Shown piece after piece: positions 7,368-14,529 of a stretch of DNA of 29,965 nucleotides. The position numbers were made by a program, and so were the translations under genes. Within the stretch, counting starts at the first letter, position 1, and each line of letters begins with the position of its first letter. Below the pieces are notes generated by a model, which worked only from the letters and a program-made list of their open reading frames with translations, searched no databases and was not told where the DNA came from. The DNA comes from CAZISM01 sp964541895 (GTDB lineage: Bacteria > Zhuqueibacterota > Zhuqueibacteria > Residuimicrobiales > Residuimicrobiaceae), in contig CAZISM010000067.1 of assembly GCA_964541895.1 (NCBI GenBank), forward strand, positions 1 to 29,965, read 5' to 3'.

Positions 7368-9671
7368 ATGAAACAATACAGCTGCGTTTCCCGACAGGAA
7401 AGGCTCCTGAGAGTTTTTCTTTTGTTGGGATTGGCATTCGGAGACTCGCGAGCGATGACTTTTTCTGCCAAAATCAGTTCTCTGACCACAGTCGATGTCC
7501 GTATCCAGGACGGGTCGGCCAAGCCTGGTGTTGGAGATTTTACCATTCAGCCAGGGGTGTCTGTAAAAAAAGTGGTGGAGCTGCCGGGCGGTTATCGTCT
7601 CACCACCACGCCGCTGGATCTCAGCACGAGTTATTCGATGCTCTTTAAAGGAGTGAAAAAGGAGCTGCAGCCGGATGCGGTGCTGGACGGCTTTTATACT
7701 CACAAGGAGCTGGGCTGCACCTGGAATGAAGATCGCACTATTTTCAGAGTGTTTGCGCCGCGCGCGATCAAGGTAGAGTTGGTGCTTTATGATTCGCTGC
7801 AGGTCGAGCAGGGCCAGAGCCACGACATGTACCGTGACAGCGATGGCGTATGGGAGTGCCTGCTGGCCGGCCAGTACCTGGGCTATTATTATAATTATCG
7901 CGTGGCCGGCCCGGCCGGCCCCAGCGAAGCGTTCGATCATACCAGGCTGGTGTGCGATCCCTACAGTCGGGCGGTGGCGACGCAGAACGATCACTGGCAC
8001 CGCGGCCGAACCCTGATCATGGACAGCGGCCGCTTCGATTGGGAGGGCGACACCTGGCTGGGGTACAGCCTGCAGGACCTGATGATCTATGAGTGTCATC
8101 TGCGCGACATGACCGCCCACCCCAGTGCGGGGGTGGAGCCGCGACGCGCCGGCACCTACACCGGTTTTCTCAGCCCGGGGCGGGGCGGCCTTCCTCATCT
8201 CAAATCGTTGGGCGTGAACGCGGTCGAGTTTCTGCCGATTCATGATTTCGGCAACATCGAGATTCCGTTCAACGAGCCGGTTGACGGCGTCACCAATACC
8301 TGGAATCCCTACAGCCGCAATCACTGGGGCTACATGAGCTCCTATTTTTTTGCGCCCGAATCCTACTATGGCGAGGGACAGACGCTGGCCGCCGCCGGCT
8401 GGTGCGGCAGCCAGGGCCGTCAGGTGGACGAATTTAAAGAGGTGGTGAAAGCGTTGCACAAAGCCGGCATCGCCGTCATCCTGGATGTGGTCTACAACCA
8501 TGTCTCCCAGTATGATCAGAACGCCTTTAAACTCATTGATAAAAAATATTACTTTCGTCTGGACGATGACGGCCGTTACCTGTCGGCCTCGGGATGCGGC
8601 AATGATTTCAAGACCGAACGGCCGATGGCGCAAAAGTTGATAGTGGACAGCATTCTGTACTGGATGCAAGAGTACCACATCGACGGCTTTCGCTTTGACC
8701 TGGCGGCCCTGATCGACTGGCAAACGGTGGATCTCATCACCCGCGAGGCGCGCAAACTCAATCCCAACGTGATCCTGATCGCCGAACCGTGGGGTGGTGG
8801 ACGTTATGCGCCGGCGGAATTTTCCCAACACGATTGGGCGGCCTGGAACGATCAATTCCGCAACGGCGTCAAAGGGCAAAATCCGGAGAACGGTCAGAGT
8901 TACATCTTTGGGCGTTATTGGGGGGATAACAGCAAGCAGACGGTAAGGCGCTATATCGCCGGGACGCTGAGCCATGAGGGCGGGCTGTTTCAGAAAAGCG
9001 GTCATGCGGTCAACTATCTCGGTTCCCACGATGACCATACCTTTGGTGATTTCGTCCGCATCGGTCTGGGCGAGGTCCAGCCGACGCACGTGGTTCAGGA
9101 CCTGGACCAGCACGCCCGGTTATCGGCCCGTCAACTTGCCGTCAACAAGCTGGGTGCTCTGATCCTGTACACCAGTCAGGGTGGTTTGATGATCGAAGAG
9201 GGGCAGGAGTACGGTCGCAGCAAGGTTATCGCCCGCAGCTCGGCGCCGGATCCCCATATCGGCCGCATCGATCACAACAGCTACAACAAAGACAACGAAA
9301 CCAACTGGCTCAATTTTGACCACGCCGAGCTGAACCGGGAACTGGTGCAGTATTACAGCGGGCTGGCCGCCATGCGGCGCAGCTGTGCGGTGTTGCGGCA
9401 GGTGGCCAGGGACGCCCTGGTGTTTATCGATCATGATAATCCGTTGGCACTGGGATTTTCCATCGACCGGCGCGCGGCCGCCGAACAAATGCAGGTGCTG
9501 GTGTTGCTCAACGCTCACCCTGGCGAGACCGTTACCTTTGCCCTGCCGGCGGGTCGTTGGGGCGTATGGGTTGATGGAAAGAGAGCAGGGGCTATGGCGC
9601 AAAGGGAGGTGACGGGCTCGTCCATCGCGGTGCCGGCGATCAGCGGCATGGTGCTGGTGCGTCAGGAGTAG
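7368..9671 (+). CDS. Secreted GH13 alpha-glucan hydrolase, pullulanase/debranching-like
   Basis: This 767-residue protein is predicted to cleave alpha-1,6 (or alpha-1,4) bonds in pullulan, starch or glycogen. A basic start then FLLLGLAFGDSRA suggests a signal peptide, so it should act outside the cytoplasm. Residues about 105-200 form an N-terminal beta domain like CBM48 (TIFRVFAPRAIKVELVLYD). The GH13 barrel follows with region I DVVYNH (373-378), region II DGFRFDLAALID with nucleophile Asp444, region III IAEPWGGG with acid/base Glu473, and region IV NYLGSHDDHT with Asp555. The type I pullulanase motif YNWGYDP is altered to NHWGYMS (318-324), so exact specificity is open. It lies 53 bases after murE with no visible terminator between, so read-through is possible. 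It ends convergently with the TPR gene. Confidence 0.85.
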   Translation: MKQYSCVSRQERLLRVFLLLGLAFGDSRAMTFSAKISSLTTVDVRIQDGSAKPGVGDFTIQPGVSVKKVVELPGGYRLTTTPLDLSTSYSMLFKGVKKELQPDAVLDGFYTHKELGCTWNEDRTIFRVFAPRAIKVELVLYDSLQVEQGQSHDMYRDSDGVWECLLAGQYLGYYYNYRVAGPAGPSEAFDHTRLVCDPYSRAVATQNDHWHRGRTLIMDSGRFDWEGDTWLGYSLQDLMIYECHLRDMTAHPSAGVEPRRAGTYTGFLSPGRGGLPHLKSLGVNAVEFLPIHDFGNIEIPFNEPVDGVTNTWNPYSRNHWGYMSSYFFAPESYYGEGQTLAAAGWCGSQGRQVDEFKEVVKALHKAGIAVILDVVYNHVSQYDQNAFKLIDKKYYFRLDDDGRYLSASGCGNDFKTERPMAQKLIVDSILYWMQEYHIDGFRFDLAALIDWQTVDLITREARKLNPNVILIAEPWGGGRYAPAEFSQHDWAAWNDQFRNGVKGQNPENGQSYIFGRYWGDNSKQTVRRYIAGTLSHEGGLFQKSGHAVNYLGSHDDHTFGDFVRIGLGEVQPTHVVQDLDQHARLSARQLAVNKLGALILYTSQGGLMIEEGQEYGRSKVIARSSAPDPHIGRIDHNSYNKDNETNWLNFDHAELNRELVQYYSGLAAMRRSCAVLRQVARDALVFIDHDNPLALGFSIDRRAAAEQMQVLVLLNAHPGETVTFALPAGRWGVWVDGKRAGAMAQREVTGSSIAVPAISGMVLVRQE

Positions 9672-9697
9672 AGCGCAGGGCCGCGATCTGGCAGGTG

Positions 9698-10678
9698 TCA
9701 GTGAGCCACGTACTTGCTGAGCAACTGCCGGCAATAGGCCAATTTTTTGGCCGCGCGATCTTTAACCTCCGGTCGGACCACGACCGCCAGCGCTTGCCGG
9801 CAATAAAGAACGACGTTGCCGGCCTCGCCGTTGTGTTCGGCACACTGGGCCAGCTTCCAAAAGATCACCACCTGATTATAGCCGTTGTCCTCCAGTATCC
9901 CCGTTTTACACCCATTCAATCTCGTAAAAGCTTTCTCCGCTTCGACAAAGCGGCCGCTGCGGAACAGGGCTTCGGCCCATGGCCAGAGAAAAAAGCGGCT
10001 TTGCGGAAAGGCCCGCAATCCCTCCTCGCTGTATGTTCGTGCCTGATCATAGCGTTTCTCTTCCATACTGATCCAGCAGAGGCTGGAGAGCGCCGCCCAT
10101 TTTGACAGCTGCGAGCAGCGATAGGCTTGCTCGATCAGTTGAACGCCCTGCTCTTTTTGCCGGGGCAGAAAAGGCAGCCAGCGTGCCAGTTTGCTGCGCC
10201 AGTACAGATAATTGCCGATGCCCAGCATCGGTTCGCAGAAGGTGCTGTCCTCCTGCAGCAATCGGTTGAAATCACGCATGGAGCTCAGTGCAGTGGGCAG
10301 AGCGGCCAGATATTTTTTTTCCCGCGCCTGCTGATAACTTTTGTAGGAGAGCGCGGCGCCGTGATAGAAGCGAAACCAGCGTTCCTGCGGACGGGCTTGC
10401 GCCAGCGCCAGCGCCTGGGCAATGGATTGTGCAAATGGCTCTCGCCAGCGCTCACTTTCCATGTCCAGCATCATGGACTGGTAAACGGCTGCCATTAACA
10501 GGGGGCCGGCCGGATGGGTGGGAAAGGAATCAATAACCGTTTGAAAGAGCGCCAGAGCGTGGTCGTACTGGTGCTGCAGGCTGAGTTCGACGCCTTTTTG
10601 CAGCGTCGGCAAGGCCGGTTGTCCGAACGGTGTCCGGACCGCCAGCAGGATGAGAAGAAAAGCGATTCGATGTGCCAT
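9698..10678 (-). CDS. Secreted TPR-repeat protein of unknown function
   Basis: The 326-residue product starts with MAHRIAFLLILLAVRTPFGQ, a likely signal peptide, followed by helical repeats resembling tetratricopeptide repeats. Examples are a block near residues 25-60 (LQKGVELSLQHQYDHALALF), one near 215-245 (EEKRYDQARTYSEEGLRAFP) and one near 250-270 (FRSGRFVEAEKAFTRLNG). No catalytic motif is seen, so it is probably a periplasmic or outer-membrane protein-binding scaffold. It begins 20 bases after the stop of an M23 peptidase gene on the same strand, so the two are likely co-transcribed and may act together at the cell wall. A clear Shine-Dalgarno sequence is lacking, which suggests translational coupling. 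Confidence 0.75.
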   Translation of the reverse strand: MAHRIAFLLILLAVRTPFGQPALPTLQKGVELSLQHQYDHALALFQTVIDSFPTHPAGPLLMAAVYQSMMLDMESERWREPFAQSIAQALALAQARPQERWFRFYHGAALSYKSYQQAREKKYLAALPTALSSMRDFNRLLQEDSTFCEPMLGIGNYLYWRSKLARWLPFLPRQKEQGVQLIEQAYRCSQLSKWAALSSLCWISMEEKRYDQARTYSEEGLRAFPQSRFFLWPWAEALFRSGRFVEAEKAFTRLNGCKTGILEDNGYNQVVIFWKLAQCAEHNGEAGNVVLYCRQALAVVVRPEVKDRAAKKLAYCRQLLSKYVAH

Positions 10679-10698
10679 GAATGAGCCAGGCGACAGGG

Positions 10699-11613
10699 CT
10701 ATTCCAGGATAAAGTTGGACGGATCGACCGGTTTGCTGTTTTGCAGAACCTCATAGTGCAGATGCGGCCCTGTCGAGCGGCCAGAGTCACCGACGCGACC
10801 GATGATGGAGTGGCGGGCGATACGTTGCCCGACGCGGACGTTGATGGTCTCCAGGTGGGCATAGCGGGTCTGGCGGCCGAAGCCATGGTCGACCAGCACA
10901 TAGCGGCCGTAATCGCTGTTGGCGCGAAAGCGGGTCACCACCTCTTTTACCACACCTTCGGCGCTGGCGAACACCTGCGTACCACGGGGGGCGGAAAAGT
11001 CGATCCCTTCATGAAACATGACGCGGTCGACAAGGGGATCGAGGCGGTAGCCGTATTTATCCGTGATGCGGCCGCCGAACAGCGGTCGGATCGAAGGGGT
11101 TTGCCGCAATTGCTGCAGTTTGGCCTGGTAATTAGTGTTGATTTCCGACCGGCTTTGCCTGGCTTTGTCAATCCGTTCCGCCATGGTATCGATCACCCGT
11201 TTCATCTGCAGGGCTTCATCATAGCGGTCGATCATGGCCGGCTTTGCCGGTTCGAGCAGCGAGGAGGTCACGGCAGAGGCTGCGTTGATGGCCGGCGCAT
11301 CGACAAAAACCTTGAGGGTGCTGTCCTGTTCCTCGATATGTTCAATCAGGCCCTCAATGGTGTTGACGCGGCTGTTCATGTCGGAGAGCAGGTTGCCCAG
11401 TTTTTGATGTGTTTTGGCCAGGGACATGACCGGCCAATTCTGCGAGAGATGGCTAAAGAGGCCGAGAACAAAGGAGACCAGCAGCAGAAGAAGGCTCAGA
11501 GAGACCACGGCCAGGGTGAGGATTTTTTTCCAACCCAGGTTAATCTCTTGCAGCTCGGTGCCGTTATGGGTATAGTAGAGGAGTTTGAGTTGTTTTTGAG
11601 TATTGGCTGCCAT
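10699..11613 (-). CDS. Membrane-anchored M23 family metallopeptidase (second of a tandem pair)
   Basis: This 304-residue protein is a LytM-type peptidase with one membrane anchor. A short cytosolic N terminus (about 30 residues) precedes a transmembrane helix near 31-53, a helical, probably coiled-coil stalk follows (about 65-172), and the M23 domain fills the C-terminal part. The zinc site is complete: HEGID (His201, Asp205) and the HLH motif (His284, His286), with His253 in YAHL. It could cleave peptidoglycan cross-links in the periplasm. It is a paralogue of the gene at 11742-12665, from which a strong terminator separates it, so it needs its own promoter; only AT-rich sequence with no good consensus is seen in 11614-11695. 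No Shine-Dalgarno sequence precedes the start. Confidence 0.9.
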   Translation of the reverse strand: MAANTQKQLKLLYYTHNGTELQEINLGWKKILTLAVVSLSLLLLLVSFVLGLFSHLSQNWPVMSLAKTHQKLGNLLSDMNSRVNTIEGLIEHIEEQDSTLKVFVDAPAINAASAVTSSLLEPAKPAMIDRYDEALQMKRVIDTMAERIDKARQSRSEINTNYQAKLQQLRQTPSIRPLFGGRITDKYGYRLDPLVDRVMFHEGIDFSAPRGTQVFASAEGVVKEVVTRFRANSDYGRYVLVDHGFGRQTRYAHLETINVRVGQRIARHSIIGRVGDSGRSTGPHLHYEVLQNSKPVDPSNFILE

Positions 11614-11695
11614 ATAATAAAGGTATCAATTTTTCATCTATTTTGCAAACGAAAACTGGCTGCTGTGTTTGGCCGGCCGCACCTCCTTCCGGGGC

Positions 11696-11723
11696 AAAAA
11701 AAAGGCCTGCTCAACGGCAGGCC
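11696..11723 (-). terminator. Intrinsic terminator behind the first M23 gene
   Basis: Read on the minus strand, a perfect 7-bp stem GGCCTGC-(6-base loop)-GCAGGCC is followed immediately by eight T residues (11703 down to 11696). It starts 18 bases after the M23 stop codon at 11742. This is a textbook rho-independent terminator, and it splits the tandem M23 genes into separate transcription units. Confidence 0.92.
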
Positions 11724-11741
11724 CAGGTTCTTCGTGCAGGA

Positions 11742-12665
11742 TCAATCGAGCATATAGATTTCCGGATTGACCGGTTTGCCATTGACAAGGACCTCATAGT
11801 GCAGATGGGGCCCGGTGGATTTTCCGGTATCGCCGACCGTGCCTATAACGGTATTGCGGTTTACTTTCTGCCCTTCCTTGACCAGCACGCTTTCGAGGTG
11901 GGCATAGCGCGTTTTGCGTCCGTAGCCATGGTCGATAATGACATACTTGCCATAGCTCTGGTTCGGGCGATAGCGGATAACGACCTCAGAGACAATGCCG
12001 TAGGCGCTGACAAATACTTCGGTTCCACGGGGAGCGGAAAAATCGACGCCATCGTGATGCATGGTGCGGCCGATGAAGGGATCAAGGCGATAGCCATAGC
12101 GATCCGTGACCCTGCCGCCGCCTACCGGGCGAATGGAGGGGGTCTGTTTCAGCTCTTTCAATTTGGCATAGTAGCGGTCCGCAATCTCTTTCCGGCTTTG
12201 CGAAGCCAATTCTACGCGCTGGTAGAGGTTGTCGAGCTGTTTTTTAATTTCTACAGCTTGTTCGCTGGTGCCATAGAGGCCTGTGTCCAGCTTTTCGATC
12301 ACATTAAAGCTGCTGCCGCCGACGCCCAGCTTGCGAACATCGCCGTTGATCGAGGGCATATCCACGAAAATTCTTAAATCGTCATCCTGCTTTTCGATTT
12401 GAGCCACTTTATGGTCGATAGAACTCGCCTTCAAGCTTATTTGCTGCAAAGCGGTCTGCAATTGTTTGTTGGAGCGGCTCAGGTGGGCAACCTGCAAGTT
12501 GTCCAGCAACGAGGTAAATCCGCCGATGATGAGGGACACCAAAACTAAGAGTGAAGCAAAGCTTATGGCTGCGAGTCCCACAATTTTTTTCCAGCCAAGA
12601 CTTATCTGCTTTATTTCGCTATCCCCCAAAGAGAAATAGATAAGCTTGATGTGCTTGTTTTGCAT
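11742..12665 (-). CDS. Membrane-anchored M23 family metallopeptidase (first of a tandem pair)
   Basis: This is a 307-residue LytM-type zinc peptidase built like its downstream paralogue: a short cytosolic start, a transmembrane helix near 28-50, a helical stalk to about residue 175, then the M23 domain. The metal and catalytic residues are all present: HDGVD (His204, Asp208), His256 in YAHL, and HLH (His287, His289). Both paralogues share TPSIRP, GGR-x-TD-x-YGYRLDP and the ending of the N-terminal segment LGWKKI. The start at 12665 is preferred because AAAGGGA lies 8 bases upstream; an ATG nine codons earlier lacks such a site. A consensus promoter lies about 110 bases upstream. Likely role: peptidoglycan remodelling. 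Confidence 0.9.
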   Translation of the reverse strand: MQNKHIKLIYFSLGDSEIKQISLGWKKIVGLAAISFASLLVLVSLIIGGFTSLLDNLQVAHLSRSNKQLQTALQQISLKASSIDHKVAQIEKQDDDLRIFVDMPSINGDVRKLGVGGSSFNVIEKLDTGLYGTSEQAVEIKKQLDNLYQRVELASQSRKEIADRYYAKLKELKQTPSIRPVGGGRVTDRYGYRLDPFIGRTMHHDGVDFSAPRGTEVFVSAYGIVSEVVIRYRPNQSYGKYVIIDHGYGRKTRYAHLESVLVKEGQKVNRNTVIGTVGDTGKSTGPHLHYEVLVNGKPVNPEIYMLD

Positions 12666-12698
12666 CTTTTTTCCCTTTGAGCACTGGTTCATAGCTTT

Positions 12699-12734
12699 CC
12701 CAATTCAGACGCCAAGTTCAAAAGTGTAATTGGG
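12699..12734 (-). promoter_or_regulatory. Hairpin in the 5' leader of the first M23 gene
   Basis: A 7-bp inverted repeat, CCCAATT (12699-12705) and AATTGGG (12728-12734), encloses 22 bases in the roughly 100-base leader between the promoter and the M23 start. The leader is long for this window, so post-transcriptional control is possible. The remaining sequence of the 12666-12964 gap shows the promoter below and no gene; no convincing terminator for the sigma-factor gene was found there. Confidence 0.35.
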
Positions 12735-12773
12735 AGGAGGGTTTTTATAAAGGCAGGCCGTCATCAATGAGGT

Positions 12774-12802
12774 AATATACTAACATAATCAAGTTTTGTC
12801 AA
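12774..12802 (-). promoter_or_regulatory. Sigma-70-type promoter of the first M23 gene
   Basis: On the minus strand, TTGACA (12797-12802), a 17-base spacer, then TATATT (12774-12779): 11 of 12 consensus positions with optimal spacing. The transcript would start near 12767. Confidence 0.85.
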
Positions 12803-12964
12803 GGAAAAAAGTGATCTATTTCACTTTTGCGGATAGCGGGTGGCGGGCAGGCATAGTCCGCCCCGGAAGGCGTGCAGGGGCTTCCTGAAGGCAGAACCAG
12901 GGGCGCGCGAGATGTGTTTAATTCTTGTTAATATTCAGTATAAAGCAACTAACAGCCACAGCCT

Positions 12965-13822
12965 TCAGCCGAGATATTTGCGTAAAAAGATGCTGCGGGA
13001 CGAGTGCCGCAGGCGTCGCAGTGCCTTTTCTTTGATCTGGCGGACTCTTTCCCGGGTCAGCGTCAGTTTGGTGCCGATTTCTTCCAGCGTCAGCGGCCGG
13101 TCGCCGCAGAGGCCGAAATACATGCGGATGACCTGGGCCTCCCGCCGTTCAAGAGACTTGAGGCTGCGATCAATGTCCACATCCAGTGATTCACCCAGGA
13201 GCTGTTGATCCGGACCGGCGTTATCCGGCGCTTCCAGAATATCGATCAGTTTGCTGTCTTCGTCGTCATCCAGGGGGCAGTCCAGCGAGACGGGTTTGCC
13301 GGTGTTGCGTAGCATATCCATCAGTTCGTGGGTGCCCATATGAAGTTTGTCCGCCAACTCATTTTCAGTGGGTTCCCGTTCATAGCACTGCGACAGCTTG
13401 GCCATCATGCGGTCGATTTTGTTCATGGTGCCGACGCGGTTGAGGGGGATGCGTACGATGCGGGACTGTTCGGCCAGTGCCTGCAGAATGGACTGCCGGA
13501 TCCACCAGACCGCATAGGAAATAAATTTAAAGCCGCGGCTTTCATCAAATCGGGTAGCCGCTTTGATAAGACCGAGATTGCCTTCGTTGATGATGTCGGC
13601 CAGGGAGAGTCCCTGATTCTGGTACTGTTTGGCGACACTGACGACAAAGCGAAGATTGGCCAGGGTGAGTTTTTCGAGGGCTTTGAGATCGCCGCGTCGA
13701 ATTTTACGCGCCAGATCTACCTCTTCCTGGGGAGCGAGGAGCGGTATGGAGTTGATTTCCCGCAGGTACCTGTCCAGGGAATCCATACGGATGTCATTTT
13801 TAAATCCGTTAGCAGGTCTCAC
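12965..13822 (-). CDS. RNA polymerase sigma factor, RpoD/SigA family, short form
   Basis: The product is a 285-residue sigma-70 factor lacking region 1.1 and the large non-conserved insert of E. coli RpoD. Region 1.2 is at about 14-47 (DSLDRYLREINSIPLL), region 2 at about 50-120 (GLIKAATRFDESRGFKFISYAVWWIRQ, covering promoter melting and -10 recognition), region 3 at about 125-205, and region 4 at about 220-275 (LTLEEIGTKLTLTRERVRQIKEKALRRLR, the -35-binding helix-turn-helix). Length and layout match the primary sigma factors of Bacteroidetes and relatives. It starts with GTG at 13822, supported by AGGAGGG 9 bases upstream, the strongest ribosome-binding site in the window. It may be the primary sigma factor or a group 2 paralogue; the window cannot decide. 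Confidence 0.93.
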   Translation of the reverse strand: MRPANGFKNDIRMDSLDRYLREINSIPLLAPQEEVDLARKIRRGDLKALEKLTLANLRFVVSVAKQYQNQGLSLADIINEGNLGLIKAATRFDESRGFKFISYAVWWIRQSILQALAEQSRIVRIPLNRVGTMNKIDRMMAKLSQCYEREPTENELADKLHMGTHELMDMLRNTGKPVSLDCPLDDDEDSKLIDILEAPDNAGPDQQLLGESLDVDIDRSLKSLERREAQVIRMYFGLCGDRPLTLEEIGTKLTLTRERVRQIKEKALRRLRHSSRSIFLRKYLG

Positions 13823-13859
13823 GATCTAACCCCTCCTATCCATCGTGAAAAGCTGGAAA

Positions 13860-13888
13860 AATATAAAGAATAAATGGTTATTAGTCAA
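13860..13888 (-). promoter_or_regulatory. Sigma-70-type promoter of the sigma-factor gene
   Basis: On the minus strand, TTGACT (13883-13888), a 17-base spacer, then TATATT (13860-13865). It is divergent from, and 27 bases apart from, the + promoter at 13916-13943, so the two could compete or share an activator. Confidence 0.8.
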
Positions 13889-13915
13889 GATGTTATTTAA
13901 TTTTGTAAAAAAGAA

Positions 13916-13943
13916 TTGACTTTTTAATTAGAATTGGTATATT
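13916..13943 (+). promoter_or_regulatory. Sigma-70-type promoter of the small secreted protein gene
   Basis: TTGACT (13916-13921), a 16-base spacer, then TATATT (13938-13943). The transcript would start near 13950 with a leader of about 50 bases. The same -35/-10 words occur in the divergent sigma-factor promoter. Confidence 0.75.
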
Positions 13944-14000
13944 TATAAGCATGATAGGTGAGAACCCAGGTCTCCTGTTTACCATACGAATGGATGTCAT

Positions 14001-14414
14001 ATGAGTCGGCATGGTTGTGTTATTTTGTTGCTGTTACTTGTCATCGTTGCTGTTCAGGCCGGATCCATCATCTCAAGTTTTACCGGCGAGCCCGGTTATA
14101 ATCGCGTGGACCTGAAATGGGTGGTAACGGCGGAATCCGGTCTGAGAGGGTATTATGTTTTACGCAGTCTCGATGACACAAGTTTCGACAAGGTGAGTCC
14201 GCTGATCGCTGCTGCCAAAACCGAAGAGAGCACGGAGCAGACCTACCATTACAGTGATGCCAGTGTCTTTAAGCAGACCGGCCGTACCTTTTACTACAAA
14301 CTGCAAATCGTCAACAAGGATGGTTCCACATCGGAATATGGCCATCTGGTGATCAGCCCGCAAATTTCTTCTGCGCGAGAGACCTGGGGGAGCATAAAAG
14401 CGATGTTTCGCTGA
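14001..14414 (+). CDS. Small secreted protein with a fibronectin type III-like domain
   Basis: The 137-residue product has a signal peptide (residues 1-20, long Leu/Val core) and then one beta-rich domain. ISSFTGEPGYNRVDLKWVV, YYVLRSLDDTSF, and TFYYKLQIVNKDGSTSEYG follow the strand pattern of a fibronectin type III fold, in which a Trp sits in the B strand and a Tyr-Tyr-Leu pattern marks the F strand. No enzyme motif is present. Such single domains are common in surface proteins of FCB bacteria; its partner is unknown. It is followed 115 bases later by the MinD-like gene and probably shares its transcript. Confidence 0.65.
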   Translation: MSRHGCVILLLLLVIVAVQAGSIISSFTGEPGYNRVDLKWVVTAESGLRGYYVLRSLDDTSFDKVSPLIAAAKTEESTEQTYHYSDASVFKQTGRTFYYKLQIVNKDGSTSEYGHLVISPQISSARETWGSIKAMFR

Positions 14415-14529
14415 TCGATCACGGCGCGCGCTGCGCTTCATCATCACCCGCCATCACGATACCAACGCTCTTTCAGCAACAGAGTAGGGGCTGTCCGGCC
14501 GATGTGGACCGGAAGATCAGGAGAGGCGT

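Noticed and set aside
12840..12964. Terminator for the sigma-factor gene
   Set aside because: Only short imperfect stems (5 bp) without T-runs were found.
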